DNA of 16,015 nucleotides, taken from Thermoleophilia bacterium (lineage in GTDB: Bacteria > Actinomycetota > Thermoleophilia > Miltoncostaeales > Miltoncostaeaceae). The stretch spans positions 1 to 16,015 of the forward strand of contig JAEMRL010000015.1 of NCBI GenBank assembly GCA_016463385.1, in the 5' to 3' direction. The number at the start of each line of letters is the position of its first letter. Positions within the stretch are counted from its first letter, which is position 1. The notes under the pieces were generated by a model. The model saw only the letters and a program-made list of their open reading frames with translations. It was not told the DNA's origin and searched no databases. The translations under genes and the position numbers were made by a program. Positions 1-6,265 of the stretch are shown piece by piece.

Positions 1-285
1 GCGCTGGAGCGAGATGACCCGCCGCTCGTCGAGGACGACCGCCGCCGCGGCTGCGGTCAGCACGAGGCCCATCAGCAGGGCGATCTTCGCCAGGGCGGTC
101 GAGTTCCACCCGTTCGCGCTCGTGGCCGCGAACGGAGGTCCGAGGTTGGTGGCGTACCAGGGCAGGAAGACCGCCAGCATCAGCAGCAGCCCGGCGAGGA
201 CCCCGACCGCGGGAGCGCCGACGCGGCCCGGATCGGGCAGGCGGCGGGCGGCGCCGCGGCGGGGCGATGGGCGCGAGGTGGACAC
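1..285 (-). CDS. Small membrane protein, N-terminal part (cut by window edge)
   Basis: Reading the minus strand from a GTG at 285 gives 95 codons open to the window edge. After a basic, Arg/Pro-rich N-terminus (residues 1-22) there is a hydrophobic segment at about 25-44 ending in FLPWY, an outside-type loop of about 20 residues rich in small polar residues, and a second hydrophobic segment at about 66-85. The 'hydrophobic helix then LPWY' layout is common among uncharacterised actinobacterial membrane proteins; no function can be assigned. The GTG start is favoured because a TACCGT hexamer lies 8 nt before it (294-299), the same arrangement seen at several other genes here, and no Shine-Dalgarno is visible. 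It is divergent from the sulfotransferase at 342. The C-terminus is outside the window, so length and further membrane segments are unknown. Confidence 0.7.
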   Translation of the reverse strand, partial: MSTSRPSPRRGAARRLPDPGRVGAPAVGVLAGLLLMLAVFLPWYATNLGPPFAATSANGWNSTALAKIALLMGLVLTAAAAAVVLDERRVISLQR

Positions 286-293
286 CGCGGCGA

Positions 294-299
294 ACGGTA
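294..299 (-). promoter_or_regulatory. Putative -10 (TACCGT) for the left-edge membrane protein
   Basis: On the minus strand TACCGT fits TAnnnT and is followed by 8 nt and then the GTG at 285, which places the transcript start at or next to the start codon. No recognisable -35 is seen. Confidence 0.4.
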
Positions 300-327
300 C
301 CGCCCCGGAGCGCCCGCGTCCCGGTGC

Positions 328-333
328 TAGTGT
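328..333 (+). promoter_or_regulatory. Putative -10 (TAGTGT) for the sulfotransferase, leaderless arrangement
   Basis: TAGTGT is followed by 8 nt and then GTG at 342. There is no Shine-Dalgarno before this start. It helps choose GTG 342 over the longer alternatives, because the GTGs at 324 and 330 lie before or within the hexamer. Confidence 0.45.
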
Positions 334-341
334 CGCGCGCC

Positions 342-1253
342 GTGTCACGCCGGCCTGACTTCTTCATCCTCGGTGCCCCCAAGTGCGGCACCACCGCCCT
401 CAGCGAGTACCTGCGCCAGCACGAGCGCGTCTTCGTGTCGACGCCGAAGGAGCCGCACTACTTCTGCGACGACTTCGACTACTACTACGCGCCGGGGCAG
501 CGCACCGAGGACCACTACCTGCGCCTCTTCGAGGGGGCCGGTGACGCCGACCTCGCCGTCGGTGAGGCGTCGGTCTGGTACCTCTACTCGGCCACCGCCG
601 CGCAGCGGATCATGGAGTTCGACCCCGCCGCGCGGGTGATCGTGATGGTGCGCAACCCGGTCGAGCTCGTGCCGTCGCTCCACTCGCAGTTGCGCTACAT
701 GCTCGACGAGGTGGAGCCGGACCCGGCCCGGGCCTGGGAGCTGCAGGCGGCGCGCGCCCGCGGAGAAGGCCTGCCGGCGACCGTGCGCGTGCCGGACTTC
801 CTCCAGTACGGCGAGGCCGCCCGGCTCGGGGCGCAGGTACGCAGGGTGCTCGAGACGGTGCCCCGCGAGCAGGTGAAGGTGCTGGTCTTCGACGACCTGC
901 GGGCCGACACCGGCGCCGTCTACCGCGACACGCTCGCCTTCCTCGGGGTTCCCGACGACGGCCGCAGCGAGTTCCCGCGGGTCAACGAGAACAAGGTCCA
1001 CAAGACCGCCGCGGTGGCCCGCTTCACCCAGCGCCCCCCCTCGGCCCTCGTCAGCGTCGCGCGCGGCATCAAGCGCGTCACCGGAGTCCAGCGTCTGGGC
1101 GTGCTCGACCGGCTCCGCCGCGGCAACCGCCAGGTGACGCGCCGCGAGGAGATCACGCCCGAGTTCGCCGCCGTCCTGAAGGAGCACTTCCGGGACGACG
1201 TCGCGGAGCTCAGCGAGTTGATCGGCAGGGACCTCACCGCCTGGACGCGCTGA
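342..1253 (+). CDS. PAPS-dependent sulfotransferase family protein
   Basis: A 303-residue cytosolic-type sulfotransferase, which would transfer sulfate from PAPS to a hydroxyl or amine of an acceptor, in this size class usually a carbohydrate. The 5'-phosphosulfate-binding loop is plain at residues 8-20 (FILGAPKCGTTAL, Lys14). The 3'-phosphate-binding region is at about 99-116 (VIVMVRNPVELVPSLHSQ, with Arg104 and Ser112). The KEPHYF motif at 36-41 is typical of the heparan-sulfotransferase-like bacterial branch. An in-frame ATG at 267 would add 25 residues unlike the family and would overlap the divergent gene, so GTG 342 is preferred. The next gene starts 3 nt after its stop, suggesting co-transcription. 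The acceptor cannot be told from sequence; surface-sugar genes 5-10 kb downstream make a glycan acceptor plausible. No PAPS-synthesis genes are in the window. Confidence 0.88.
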   Translation: MSRRPDFFILGAPKCGTTALSEYLRQHERVFVSTPKEPHYFCDDFDYYYAPGQRTEDHYLRLFEGAGDADLAVGEASVWYLYSATAAQRIMEFDPAARVIVMVRNPVELVPSLHSQLRYMLDEVEPDPARAWELQAARARGEGLPATVRVPDFLQYGEAARLGAQVRRVLETVPREQVKVLVFDDLRADTGAVYRDTLAFLGVPDDGRSEFPRVNENKVHKTAAVARFTQRPPSALVSVARGIKRVTGVQRLGVLDRLRRGNRQVTRREEITPEFAAVLKEHFRDDVAELSELIGRDLTAWTR

Positions 1254-1256
1254 GCC

Positions 1257-1715
1257 GTGCTCGGCCTGCCGATGTGGGCGGGCGTCATGGTGATCATCGC
1301 GGGGATCACGGCGGTCGAGCTCGCGGTCTGGATGCTGGTCGTCCGGCCCCGGCTGCGGGCCCGCCGGGCCGAGGCGGCGCGCGCGGCCGAGATCGCCGTC
1401 GGGGGCGACGTGGTCGTCTCGGGCGCGGCGGGCCTCGTGGGCCTGGCGAGCGGGAGCGGGGCGCAGGCGCGCGCCGGGCACCTGGTGATCGGACGTGACG
1501 CGCTCGTCTTCGTGCGCCGGGCGCCGGGGTTGACGCTCCGCGTGGCGCGGGAGCGCATCGATCTGGTGGACACCACACGCACCCACCTCGGCAGGGCGAC
1601 GGGCCACCCGCTCCTTCGCGTCGCCTTCCGCGACGAGGCCGGGACCGCGGACGTCGTGGCGTTCGACGTGGGCCGTGACACCCGCCCCTGGGAGGAGGCG
1701 CTCGCGGCCGGATGA
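1257..1715 (+). CDS. Single-pass membrane protein with small cytosolic beta-rich domain
   Basis: A 152-residue protein not assigned to a named family. Residues 7-29 form one strongly hydrophobic helix, followed by an Arg/Ala-rich juxtamembrane stretch (30-46). The C-terminal half (about 75-150) alternates short hydrophobic strands and turns (HLVIGRDALVFVRR, LRVARERIDLVDTT, LLRVAFRDEAG) and ends in a helix starting near PWEEAL, a layout that resembles small PH-like or GRAM-like folds and the actinobacterial DUF2550 design. That resemblance is only in layout, not sequence. The GTG start lies 3 nt after the sulfotransferase stop with no Shine-Dalgarno, so translation probably depends on reinitiation from the upstream gene. 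Its job, perhaps a membrane partner of the sulfotransferase, is a guess from position. Confidence 0.7.
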   Translation: MLGLPMWAGVMVIIAGITAVELAVWMLVVRPRLRARRAEAARAAEIAVGGDVVVSGAAGLVGLASGSGAQARAGHLVIGRDALVFVRRAPGLTLRVARERIDLVDTTRTHLGRATGHPLLRVAFRDEAGTADVVAFDVGRDTRPWEEALAAG

Positions 1716-1729
1716 CGCGGGTCAGGTGG

Positions 1730-1735
1730 TACGCT
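1730..1735 (+). promoter_or_regulatory. Possible -10 (TACGCT) for the GYD gene
   Basis: TACGCT fits TAnnnT, lies just after the previous gene, and would give a roughly 34-nt leader that carries the AAGGAG ribosome site. No clear -35 is seen at 16-18 nt, so this is tentative. Confidence 0.3.
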
Positions 1736-1759
1736 CGGACCACCCGGTCAGAGGCTCCG

Positions 1760-1765
1760 AAGGAG
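1760..1765 (+). promoter_or_regulatory. Shine-Dalgarno AAGGAG deciding the GYD start
   Basis: AAGGAG sits 10 nt before the GTG at 1776, where the conserved family N-terminus (MPTYILL) begins. Confidence 0.6.
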
Positions 1766-1775
1766 TTGGAACAAC

Positions 1776-2060
1776 GTGCCGACCTACATCCTGCTCAGCA
1801 CGCTCAGCCCCCACGGGGTGGGAACGCTCAAGGCGAACCCCCAGCGGCTGCTCGAGGTCAACGCCGAGGTCGAGCAGATGGGCGCGAAGGTCATCCAGCA
1901 GTGGGCCGTGCTCGGCCCGTACGACTTCGTGAACATCGTCGAGGCTCCTGACGAGAAGGTGATCGCCCGAGTGTCGGTGGAGCTGGCCGCGCGCGGAACC
2001 GCGCACTTCCAGACGCTCACGGCGATCCCCGTCGACGAGTTCCTGTCGCTCCTGAAGTGA
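1776..2060 (+). CDS. GYD-domain protein
   Basis: A 94-residue protein covering one complete GYD domain (PF08734), a small ferredoxin-like alpha/beta fold related to dimeric alpha/beta-barrel proteins; its biochemical role is not established. Family hallmarks seen are the N-terminal strand MPTYILLSTL, the helix with NPQRLLEVNAEVEQMGAKV (21-39), the LGPYDFV motif at 46-52 in place of the name-giving GYD, and the C-terminal AIPVDEFLSLL. The GTG start at 1776 is preceded by AAGGAG. The stop overlaps the start of the next gene by 4 nt (GTGA), so the two are almost certainly translated from one message. No catalytic residues can be pointed to, and its partner or ligand is unknown. Confidence 0.85.
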   Translation: MPTYILLSTLSPHGVGTLKANPQRLLEVNAEVEQMGAKVIQQWAVLGPYDFVNIVEAPDEKVIARVSVELAARGTAHFQTLTAIPVDEFLSLLK

Positions 2061-2278
2061 CCGAGGGCCGCCGCCGCGGACGCTGGATCCTCGCCGGCGG
2101 CATCGTCGGTCTGGCGCTCTCGCCGGGGGCGCGCCGGGTCGGCATGGGCATGAGGGCACGCGCGACGCGCCTTGGGCGCGCCGCCGGCGATCCCGAGGCG
2201 CCGTTCCGCGAGGCGCCCTGCTACGAGCACGACCGCGCGGCGGCCGATGGGGCGGCCCACTCGGAGGCGGCGCGCTGA
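2057..2278 (+). CDS. Tiny hydrophobic-segment protein coupled to GYD gene
   Basis: A 73-residue reading frame starting with GTG inside the GYD stop (GTGA overlap, 2057-2060). The N-terminus is basic (residues 1-9, RRRGR), followed by a short hydrophobic stretch at 10-23 (WILAGGIVGLALSP), then a basic middle and a polar acidic/His/Ala tail with one Cys. The hydrophobic stretch is short for a full membrane span, so membrane association is uncertain. No family is recognised. The 4-nt overlap is the main support for its being real; codon choice in this GC-rich frame is compatible with coding but not decisive. Confidence 0.5.
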   Translation: MTEGRRRGRWILAGGIVGLALSPGARRVGMGMRARATRLGRAAGDPEAPFREAPCYEHDRAAADGAAHSEAAR

Positions 2279-2508
2279 CGACCTGAGGGTCGGGGTGCAC
2301 CCGGACGGGCCCGCCCGGGGGCTCCTCACGGACCGAGGAGCACCTCTCCGTCGTGCGCGCGATACGGCACGGGCGCACGGTCGTCATGATCTCCGGGCAC
2401 AATCCGCCCACGGACGTCGCCCCGGCCTGACACGGCAGGGGAGGCCGCTCGGCACGTCGAATCCGTCCAGCGCCCCAATGCCCATCGCGCCAACCGAGGA
2501 GTGATCAC
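2279..2508. other. Intergenic stretch without a convincing gene
   Basis: This 230-nt gap between the GYD pair and the membrane protein at 2509 holds no gene I can support. A GC-rich inverted element (CGGGCCCG, about 2307-2314) could form part of a weak hairpin after the GYD pair. From 2335 to the TGA at 2428, the plus strand reads EEHLSVVRAIRHGRTVVMIS and on to a short Pro-rich end. That looks protein-like but is open only from a stop at 2284 and has no good start or Shine-Dalgarno, so it may be a decayed 3' gene remnant. The reverse frame is also open, which is expected at this GC content. Confidence 0.4.
2496..2501 (+). promoter_or_regulatory. Shine-Dalgarno GAGGAG for the 2509 gene
   Basis: GAGGAG lies 7 nt before the GTG at 2509 and fixes that start. 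Confidence 0.6.
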
Positions 2509-2901
2509 GTGAACTCGCTCACCCGCGAGCAGAGGATCTACGGCGCCGCAGGCGCGTCGGTCCTGTTCATCATCAGCCTGTTCTTCACCTGGTTCGGCCA
2601 GGACTTCGGCGAGATCTCCGTCGAGATCAGTGGTTCCGACGCGATCCCGTCATGGTGGATCATCCTGATCTTCGCCGCCGGCGCTGCCGCGATCCTGGTG
2701 GCCGAGGCCATGAACTTCGAGCTGCCCGCCATCATCCAGCCCGCCGCCTGGGCCGCCTACCTCACCAGCGTCACCTTCATCGTGACCCTGATGATCTTCC
2801 TCGAGGGTGACAGCCGGAAGTTCGGCATCTTCCTCGCCCTGATCTTCTCGCTGGCCGCCATGGTGCTCTCGGTCATGCACTGGCGCGAGGAGGGCAAGTA
2901 G
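2509..2901 (+). CDS. Four-helix integral membrane protein, unknown function
   Basis: A 130-residue protein that is mostly membrane-embedded. Four hydrophobic segments are visible at about 11-28 (GASVLFIISLFFTWF), 47-67, 75-98 and 103-122, with charged residues in the loops and a charged C-terminus (HWREEGK). The loop after helix 1 is acidic and Gly/Ser-rich. The first helix ends in FFTWFG, which resembles the FLPWY end of helix 1 in the left-edge membrane protein, so both may belong to the same broad group of uncharacterised actinobacterial membrane proteins; that is inference. The start is GTG with GAGGAG 7 nt upstream. It is followed after 38 nt by a small helical protein with its own ribosome site. 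No catalytic or ligand residues are apparent. Confidence 0.75.
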   Translation: MNSLTREQRIYGAAGASVLFIISLFFTWFGQDFGEISVEISGSDAIPSWWIILIFAAGAAAILVAEAMNFELPAIIQPAAWAAYLTSVTFIVTLMIFLEGDSRKFGIFLALIFSLAAMVLSVMHWREEGK

Positions 2902-2923
2902 TCTGAGCGCTCCATTCCCCGAC

Positions 2924-2932
2924 AGGGAGGGG
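2924..2932 (+). promoter_or_regulatory. Shine-Dalgarno AGGGAGGGG for the 2940 gene
   Basis: A strong purine run 7 nt before the ATG at 2940. Confidence 0.6.
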
Positions 2933-2939
2933 CATCGCC

Positions 2940-3185
2940 ATGGGGCTGGTCGATAAGGCCAAGGACGCCGCCCGGAGCGCCGCGGACGTGGCCCGGAAGG
3001 GCGCCGAGGAGGCGCGCGACAAGGCCCAGGAGCTCGGACTGAAGAGGCGGTCGAACGCGCTGGCGGAGGAGCTCGGGCACGTCGTCGTGCGGCAGCACGA
3101 CGGCGAGCCCGAGCTCGAGCCGGAGGTCGAGCGCCTGGTCGCCGAGATCCGCGCCGTCCGGGCCGAGATCGCCGGGCTCGACTAG
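2940..3185 (+). CDS. Small helical, coiled-coil-like protein
   Basis: An 81-residue, highly charged protein with no hydrophobic segment. Residues 3-33 are an Ala/Lys/Glu-rich amphipathic helix (KAKDAARSAADVARKGAEEA), and residues 57-80 form a second Glu/Arg/Val helix, joined by a segment with HVVVRQHDGEP. The N-terminus MGLVDKAKDAA is of a type common in small actinobacterial proteins of unknown role. The ATG start has a strong Shine-Dalgarno. Its TAG stop shares the palindrome CTAG (3182-3185) with the stop of the convergent glycosidase gene, so the two coding regions overlap by 4 nt. A scaffold or membrane-surface role would be a guess. Confidence 0.7.
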   Translation: MGLVDKAKDAARSAADVARKGAEEARDKAQELGLKRRSNALAEELGHVVVRQHDGEPELEPEVERLVAEIRAVRAEIAGLD

Positions 3186-4978
3186 GGCGTCGCCGGGGGG
3201 CTCGGCCGGGGCGGCGCCTTCAGCGTGACCGCCCGGGCCAGTCCCGAGGTGCCGAGCGGGCTGCGGGCCTGGACGGTCACCGTCACCGGGCCCGAGACGA
3301 GCGTGCCCCGCACCGTGCGGTTCCAGGAGACGGTCTGGGCGCCGGTGCGCAGGGGCCGGCCGCTCGCGATGGTCGCGATCGGCGTGCCGTCGGGCGTCGT
3401 CACGCGCACCGTGACCCGCGCCGGGCGCAGGAGCCGGAAGCGCACGTCGAGCCTTCGCACCACCTTCCGCTGCTGCCGCGTCGTGGCGGAGCGGGCGTTC
3501 AGCGAGGAGAGGGTGCGGTCGATGATCACGCGGCGGCGCTGCTCGGTGACGCCGCTGCCGTCGTCGGCCGTGTGGCGGGCGACCACGATGTAGACGCCGT
3601 CGGCCAGGCGCAGCCGCCGCGGGTCGAGGTTGACGCGCGCGGCACCCGGGCCGAGGCGGCCGCTCCAGAGGACCTTCGACGGGCGCCCGGTGCGCCGCGC
3701 CACGCTGACGCGCGTGGCACCCGGCGACGTCGCGCGCACGACCATCGTCGGGGCGTCGTCCACGCGGTCGGCGTTGGGGGAGATCCGGAAGGGGAGAGGC
3801 TCGACCGTGATCCCCTGGTAGGAGAGCACGATCACGTTCGAGAGGCTGCGGGGTCCGCTGAGGGGGAGGACGAGGCGGTCGCGCACCGACAGCTGGGCGC
3901 TGCCGCCGGCGTCCATGGCGATCGCCGTCACGGCCCCGAGCGAACGCATCAGCTCGGCCTGCTCGGACACCGTGAGCCCGCGCCGCCCCTGCGTCGGGCC
4001 CTCGGCGGTCACCAGCAGCAGCGTGCCGTCAGCCGTCCGGCCGACCGCCGAGCGCGAGGTGCGCGAGCCGATCTGCGCGCTGGTGAAGCCCTCTCCCGCG
4101 CTGGTGATGGCCGTGCCGTCGCGCACCAGCACCGGCCCGCCGCCGATCGCGTCGAGCGTGCCCGGGGGGAGCGCGAGCAGGCCGGGTGTGATGCCGACCT
4201 GGCGGCCGAGGGGCAGGTCGGAGACCAGATTGGTGCCGGCCGAGCCCACGCCGGTCAGCACCACGTGGCCGGCGCCGATCGTGGTGCCCCCGCCCGATCC
4301 GGCGGCGATCACCGTGCCGGTGCGGGGCTGGTTCGGCAGGAGCGGGCCGGGCTGGTCGAGCCGCACGCGCACCTCGTAGCGCGAGCCCGACACCGGCGTC
4401 TCGAGCCGCCCGTAGGCGGTGGTGTAGAGGATCGTCTCGCTGCCGCGCTTGGCGGGCCGGTTGAGGCCGCTCAGCGTCCGCTGCGGGTAGGTCACCCCAC
4501 CGGTCGGGTCGAGGGCCTGATAGCGCCCCTGGAGGGCGAGCGTGACGGCGGCGAGGTCGCCGCCGGGCAGCAGGACGAGCGCCGAGCGGCTGGCCTCCGG
4601 CTCGTGGATCAGCTCGCCGCCGATCATCAGCACGCCGCTCGGGTCGTTGGTGACGGTGTTGAAGAAGTCCCCGTTGATCGCGGCGACGGCGCCGGTGTCG
4701 AGGCGCGCCGCCACGGCCCCCGTCAGCGAGCCGCGCGTGACGGGCGACCCTCCGGCGAGCACCGGCGCGAGCGCCACCCGGGGCGATGCCGCGGCGCGGA
4801 TGACGTGCACCACCGAGTCGTCGGTGCCCGCGATCCTCTGGTAGCCGACGCCGGGGGCCACCTCGGTGATCTTCGGGGGGTTCTCGGGGGGCAGCGACGT
4901 CACGGGCGCGCCGGCCGCCGCGCCCGGCGCGGCGAGGGCCGCCGCGGCCAGGATCGCGATCGCCAGGGGTCTGCTCAT
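3182..4978 (-). CDS. Secreted phosphodiester-glycosidase (NAGPA/DUF2233)-type protein with Ig-like C-terminus
   Basis: A 598-residue exported protein. Residues 1-23 are a signal peptide (short basic start, Ala/Leu core, APGAAAGA cleavage-like end). The NAGPA domain (PF09992, the fold of N-acetylglucosamine-1-phosphodiester alpha-N-acetylglucosaminidase) spans about 55-390. INGDFF is at 101-106, the SRTSRSAVGRTADGTLLLV core is at 305-323, and the MDAGGSAQL signature is at 355-363 where relatives usually have LDGGGSS. After it, ISPNADRVDD (399-408) begins FlgD/CHU_C-like Ig domains, with a second beta-rich segment at 505-585, and the protein ends in a Pro-rich tail. The likely site is the cell surface or cell wall, where the family cleaves glycosidic phosphodiesters; the substrate is unknown. 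ATG 4978 was chosen for the signal peptide; an ATG six codons upstream (4996) is an alternative. It is divergent from the histidine kinase, 79 nt apart. Confidence 0.85.
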   Translation of the reverse strand: MSRPLAIAILAAAALAAPGAAAGAPVTSLPPENPPKITEVAPGVGYQRIAGTDDSVVHVIRAAASPRVALAPVLAGGSPVTRGSLTGAVAARLDTGAVAAINGDFFNTVTNDPSGVLMIGGELIHEPEASRSALVLLPGGDLAAVTLALQGRYQALDPTGGVTYPQRTLSGLNRPAKRGSETILYTTAYGRLETPVSGSRYEVRVRLDQPGPLLPNQPRTGTVIAAGSGGGTTIGAGHVVLTGVGSAGTNLVSDLPLGRQVGITPGLLALPPGTLDAIGGGPVLVRDGTAITSAGEGFTSAQIGSRTSRSAVGRTADGTLLLVTAEGPTQGRRGLTVSEQAELMRSLGAVTAIAMDAGGSAQLSVRDRLVLPLSGPRSLSNVIVLSYQGITVEPLPFRISPNADRVDDAPTMVVRATSPGATRVSVARRTGRPSKVLWSGRLGPGAARVNLDPRRLRLADGVYIVVARHTADDGSGVTEQRRRVIIDRTLSSLNARSATTRQQRKVVRRLDVRFRLLRPARVTVRVTTPDGTPIATIASGRPLRTGAQTVSWNRTVRGTLVSGPVTVTVQARSPLGTSGLARAVTLKAPPRPSPPATP

Positions 4979-5045
4979 CGGCCGCAAGCCAATCATGCGG
5001 GGCCGCGCCGCCGAAATGCGGCCGGTCGGAGGTCCGCTGGTCTGC

Positions 5046-5051
5046 GAGACT
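5046..5051 (+). promoter_or_regulatory. Weak -10-like element (GAGACT) before the histidine kinase
   Basis: GAGACT lies 6 nt before GTG 5058. It matches TAnnnT only at the second and last positions. It is included because the spacing resembles the leaderless starts elsewhere and no Shine-Dalgarno is clear. Confidence 0.25.
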
Positions 5052-5057
5052 CGGGGG

Positions 5058-6245
5058 GTGCCGATCGCCCTCCTGGTGCTGGCGCTCGCCGCCCTCGCCG
5101 CCGCCGCCGTCCTCGCGACGGCCCTCCGGCGCGCCTCCTCGGCGGCGGCAGCCGCCGCCGGGCGGGCCGCGGTCGCGGCCCGCGCGGCCGAGGATGCCGA
5201 GCGCCGGCGCTGCGCGACCTTCCAGGACCTTCCGTTCACGGCGCTCCGGGTCGATGCCTCGGGCCGCCTCGCCGAGGCCAACCTCCACGCACTCGAGCGC
5301 TTCCCGTTCCTCGTGGCGGGCATGACGGTGCTCGAGGCGTTCAGCGAGCACCGCTTCGCCGAGCGGGTCGAGGCGGCCCTCGCCAGCCTCGAGCGCGAGG
5401 CCTTCGAGTTGCGCCTCTTCGCGGCGGGCCGCCGCACCTATCGCGTGTCGGTGGCCCCCTACGAGGTGGGCGGGGAGCCCGAGGCGATCGTCTTCCTCAC
5501 CGACGCCAGCGATGCGGCCGACTACCGCGAGCTGCGCTCGCAGTTCGTCGCCAACGTCTCGCACGAGCTGCGCACGCCGCTCACCGGCCTGCGCGGCCTG
5601 CTCGAGGCGCTCGGGGATCCGCAGATGGACGCCGCGACGCACACCGACTTCGTCCGGCGCGCGACGAGCGAGACGCTGCGCCTGGAGGCGCTGGTCACCG
5701 ACATCCTCTTCCTCTCGGAGCTCGAGTCGACGAGCGGCCTGCCGGCCTCGTCGCGCACCGACCTGGCGGCCGCGGTGGCCGAGACCGTCCACGAGCTGTC
5801 GGCCGTGGCCGGCGAGCACGGCGCCGTGCTCTCGATGGAGCTCGGCGAGGACGTCCACGTGCAGCTCACCGAGCGCATGGCCCGCATGGTCGTGCGCAAC
5901 CTGGTGGAGAACGCGATCAAGTACGCCGGCCCGGGCGCCACGACGCGGACGTCGGTGCGCCGCGAGGACGACACGGTGGTGCTGACGGTCGCCGACGACG
6001 GCTCCGGGATCCCCGAGCGCGATCTGCCACACGTCTTCGAGCGCTTCTACCGCGCCGACCCGTCGCGCTCGAAGCGCCTCGGCGGCACCGGGCTCGGCCT
6101 GTCGATCGTCAAGCACATCGCCGAGCGCTTCGGCGGCGAGGCCGTCGCCACCTCCCGCGAGGGCTTCGGGACGACCGTCACCGTCAGCATCCCGGCCTCG
6201 CCCGGGCCGGGGGGCGGCACGCCGGACGCCCCCGCGGCCCCGTGA
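5058..6245 (+). CDS. Membrane-anchored sensor histidine kinase (PhoR-like)
   Basis: A 395-residue two-component sensor kinase. Residues 2-22 are one membrane helix, followed by an Ala-rich helical linker (25-50) and a PAS-like domain at about 52-150 (FQDLPFTALRVDASGRLAEA, then a VFLTDASD end). The HisKA box is FVANVSHELRTPLTGLRGLL with phospho-acceptor His169. The HATPase domain shows the N box NLVENAIKYA (281-290), G1 DDGSGIP (313-319), F box FERFYR (327-332) and G2 GGTGLGLSIVKH (342-353), all intact. The short outside region and cytosolic PAS suggest an intracellular or membrane-state signal. No response regulator is beside it, so it is an orphan here. A longer reading frame from 4866 exists but would overlap the divergent glycosidase; GTG 5058 directly precedes the membrane helix. 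Its TGA is 20 nt before the aminotransferase. Confidence 0.9.
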   Translation: MPIALLVLALAALAAAAVLATALRRASSAAAAAAGRAAVAARAAEDAERRRCATFQDLPFTALRVDASGRLAEANLHALERFPFLVAGMTVLEAFSEHRFAERVEAALASLEREAFELRLFAAGRRTYRVSVAPYEVGGEPEAIVFLTDASDAADYRELRSQFVANVSHELRTPLTGLRGLLEALGDPQMDAATHTDFVRRATSETLRLEALVTDILFLSELESTSGLPASSRTDLAAAVAETVHELSAVAGEHGAVLSMELGEDVHVQLTERMARMVVRNLVENAIKYAGPGATTRTSVRREDDTVVLTVADDGSGIPERDLPHVFERFYRADPSRSKRLGGTGLGLSIVKHIAERFGGEAVATSREGFGTTVTVSIPASPGPGGGTPDAPAAP

Positions 6246-6251
6246 TAGCGT
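6246..6251 (+). promoter_or_regulatory. Putative -10 (TAGCGT) for the aminotransferase
   Basis: TAGCGT directly follows the kinase stop and lies 14 nt before ATG 6266, giving at most a very short leader with no Shine-Dalgarno. Confidence 0.3.
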
Positions 6252-6265
6252 CCCGCGCCGCTGCC

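Noticed and set aside
267..341. Longer sulfotransferase start at ATG 267
   Set aside because: The extra 25 residues are Arg/Pro-rich, unlike the family, and would overlap the divergent gene; a -10-like TAGTGT lies inside that stretch.
3595..4000. Search for CRISPR, tRNA or mobile-element signals among GC-rich inverted patches
   Set aside because: No spaced direct repeats, cloverleaf with CCA end, transposase motif or target-site duplication was seen here or elsewhere in the window.
5100..5200. GCC/GGC-rich run as a DNA repeat
   Set aside because: It is the Ala-rich linker after the membrane helix of the histidine kinase; no regular repeat unit is present.
3572..6265. Long N-terminal extension of the aminotransferase frame
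   Set aside because: It runs antisense to the glycosidase and through the kinase in the wrong phase; DegT homology begins only at 6266.
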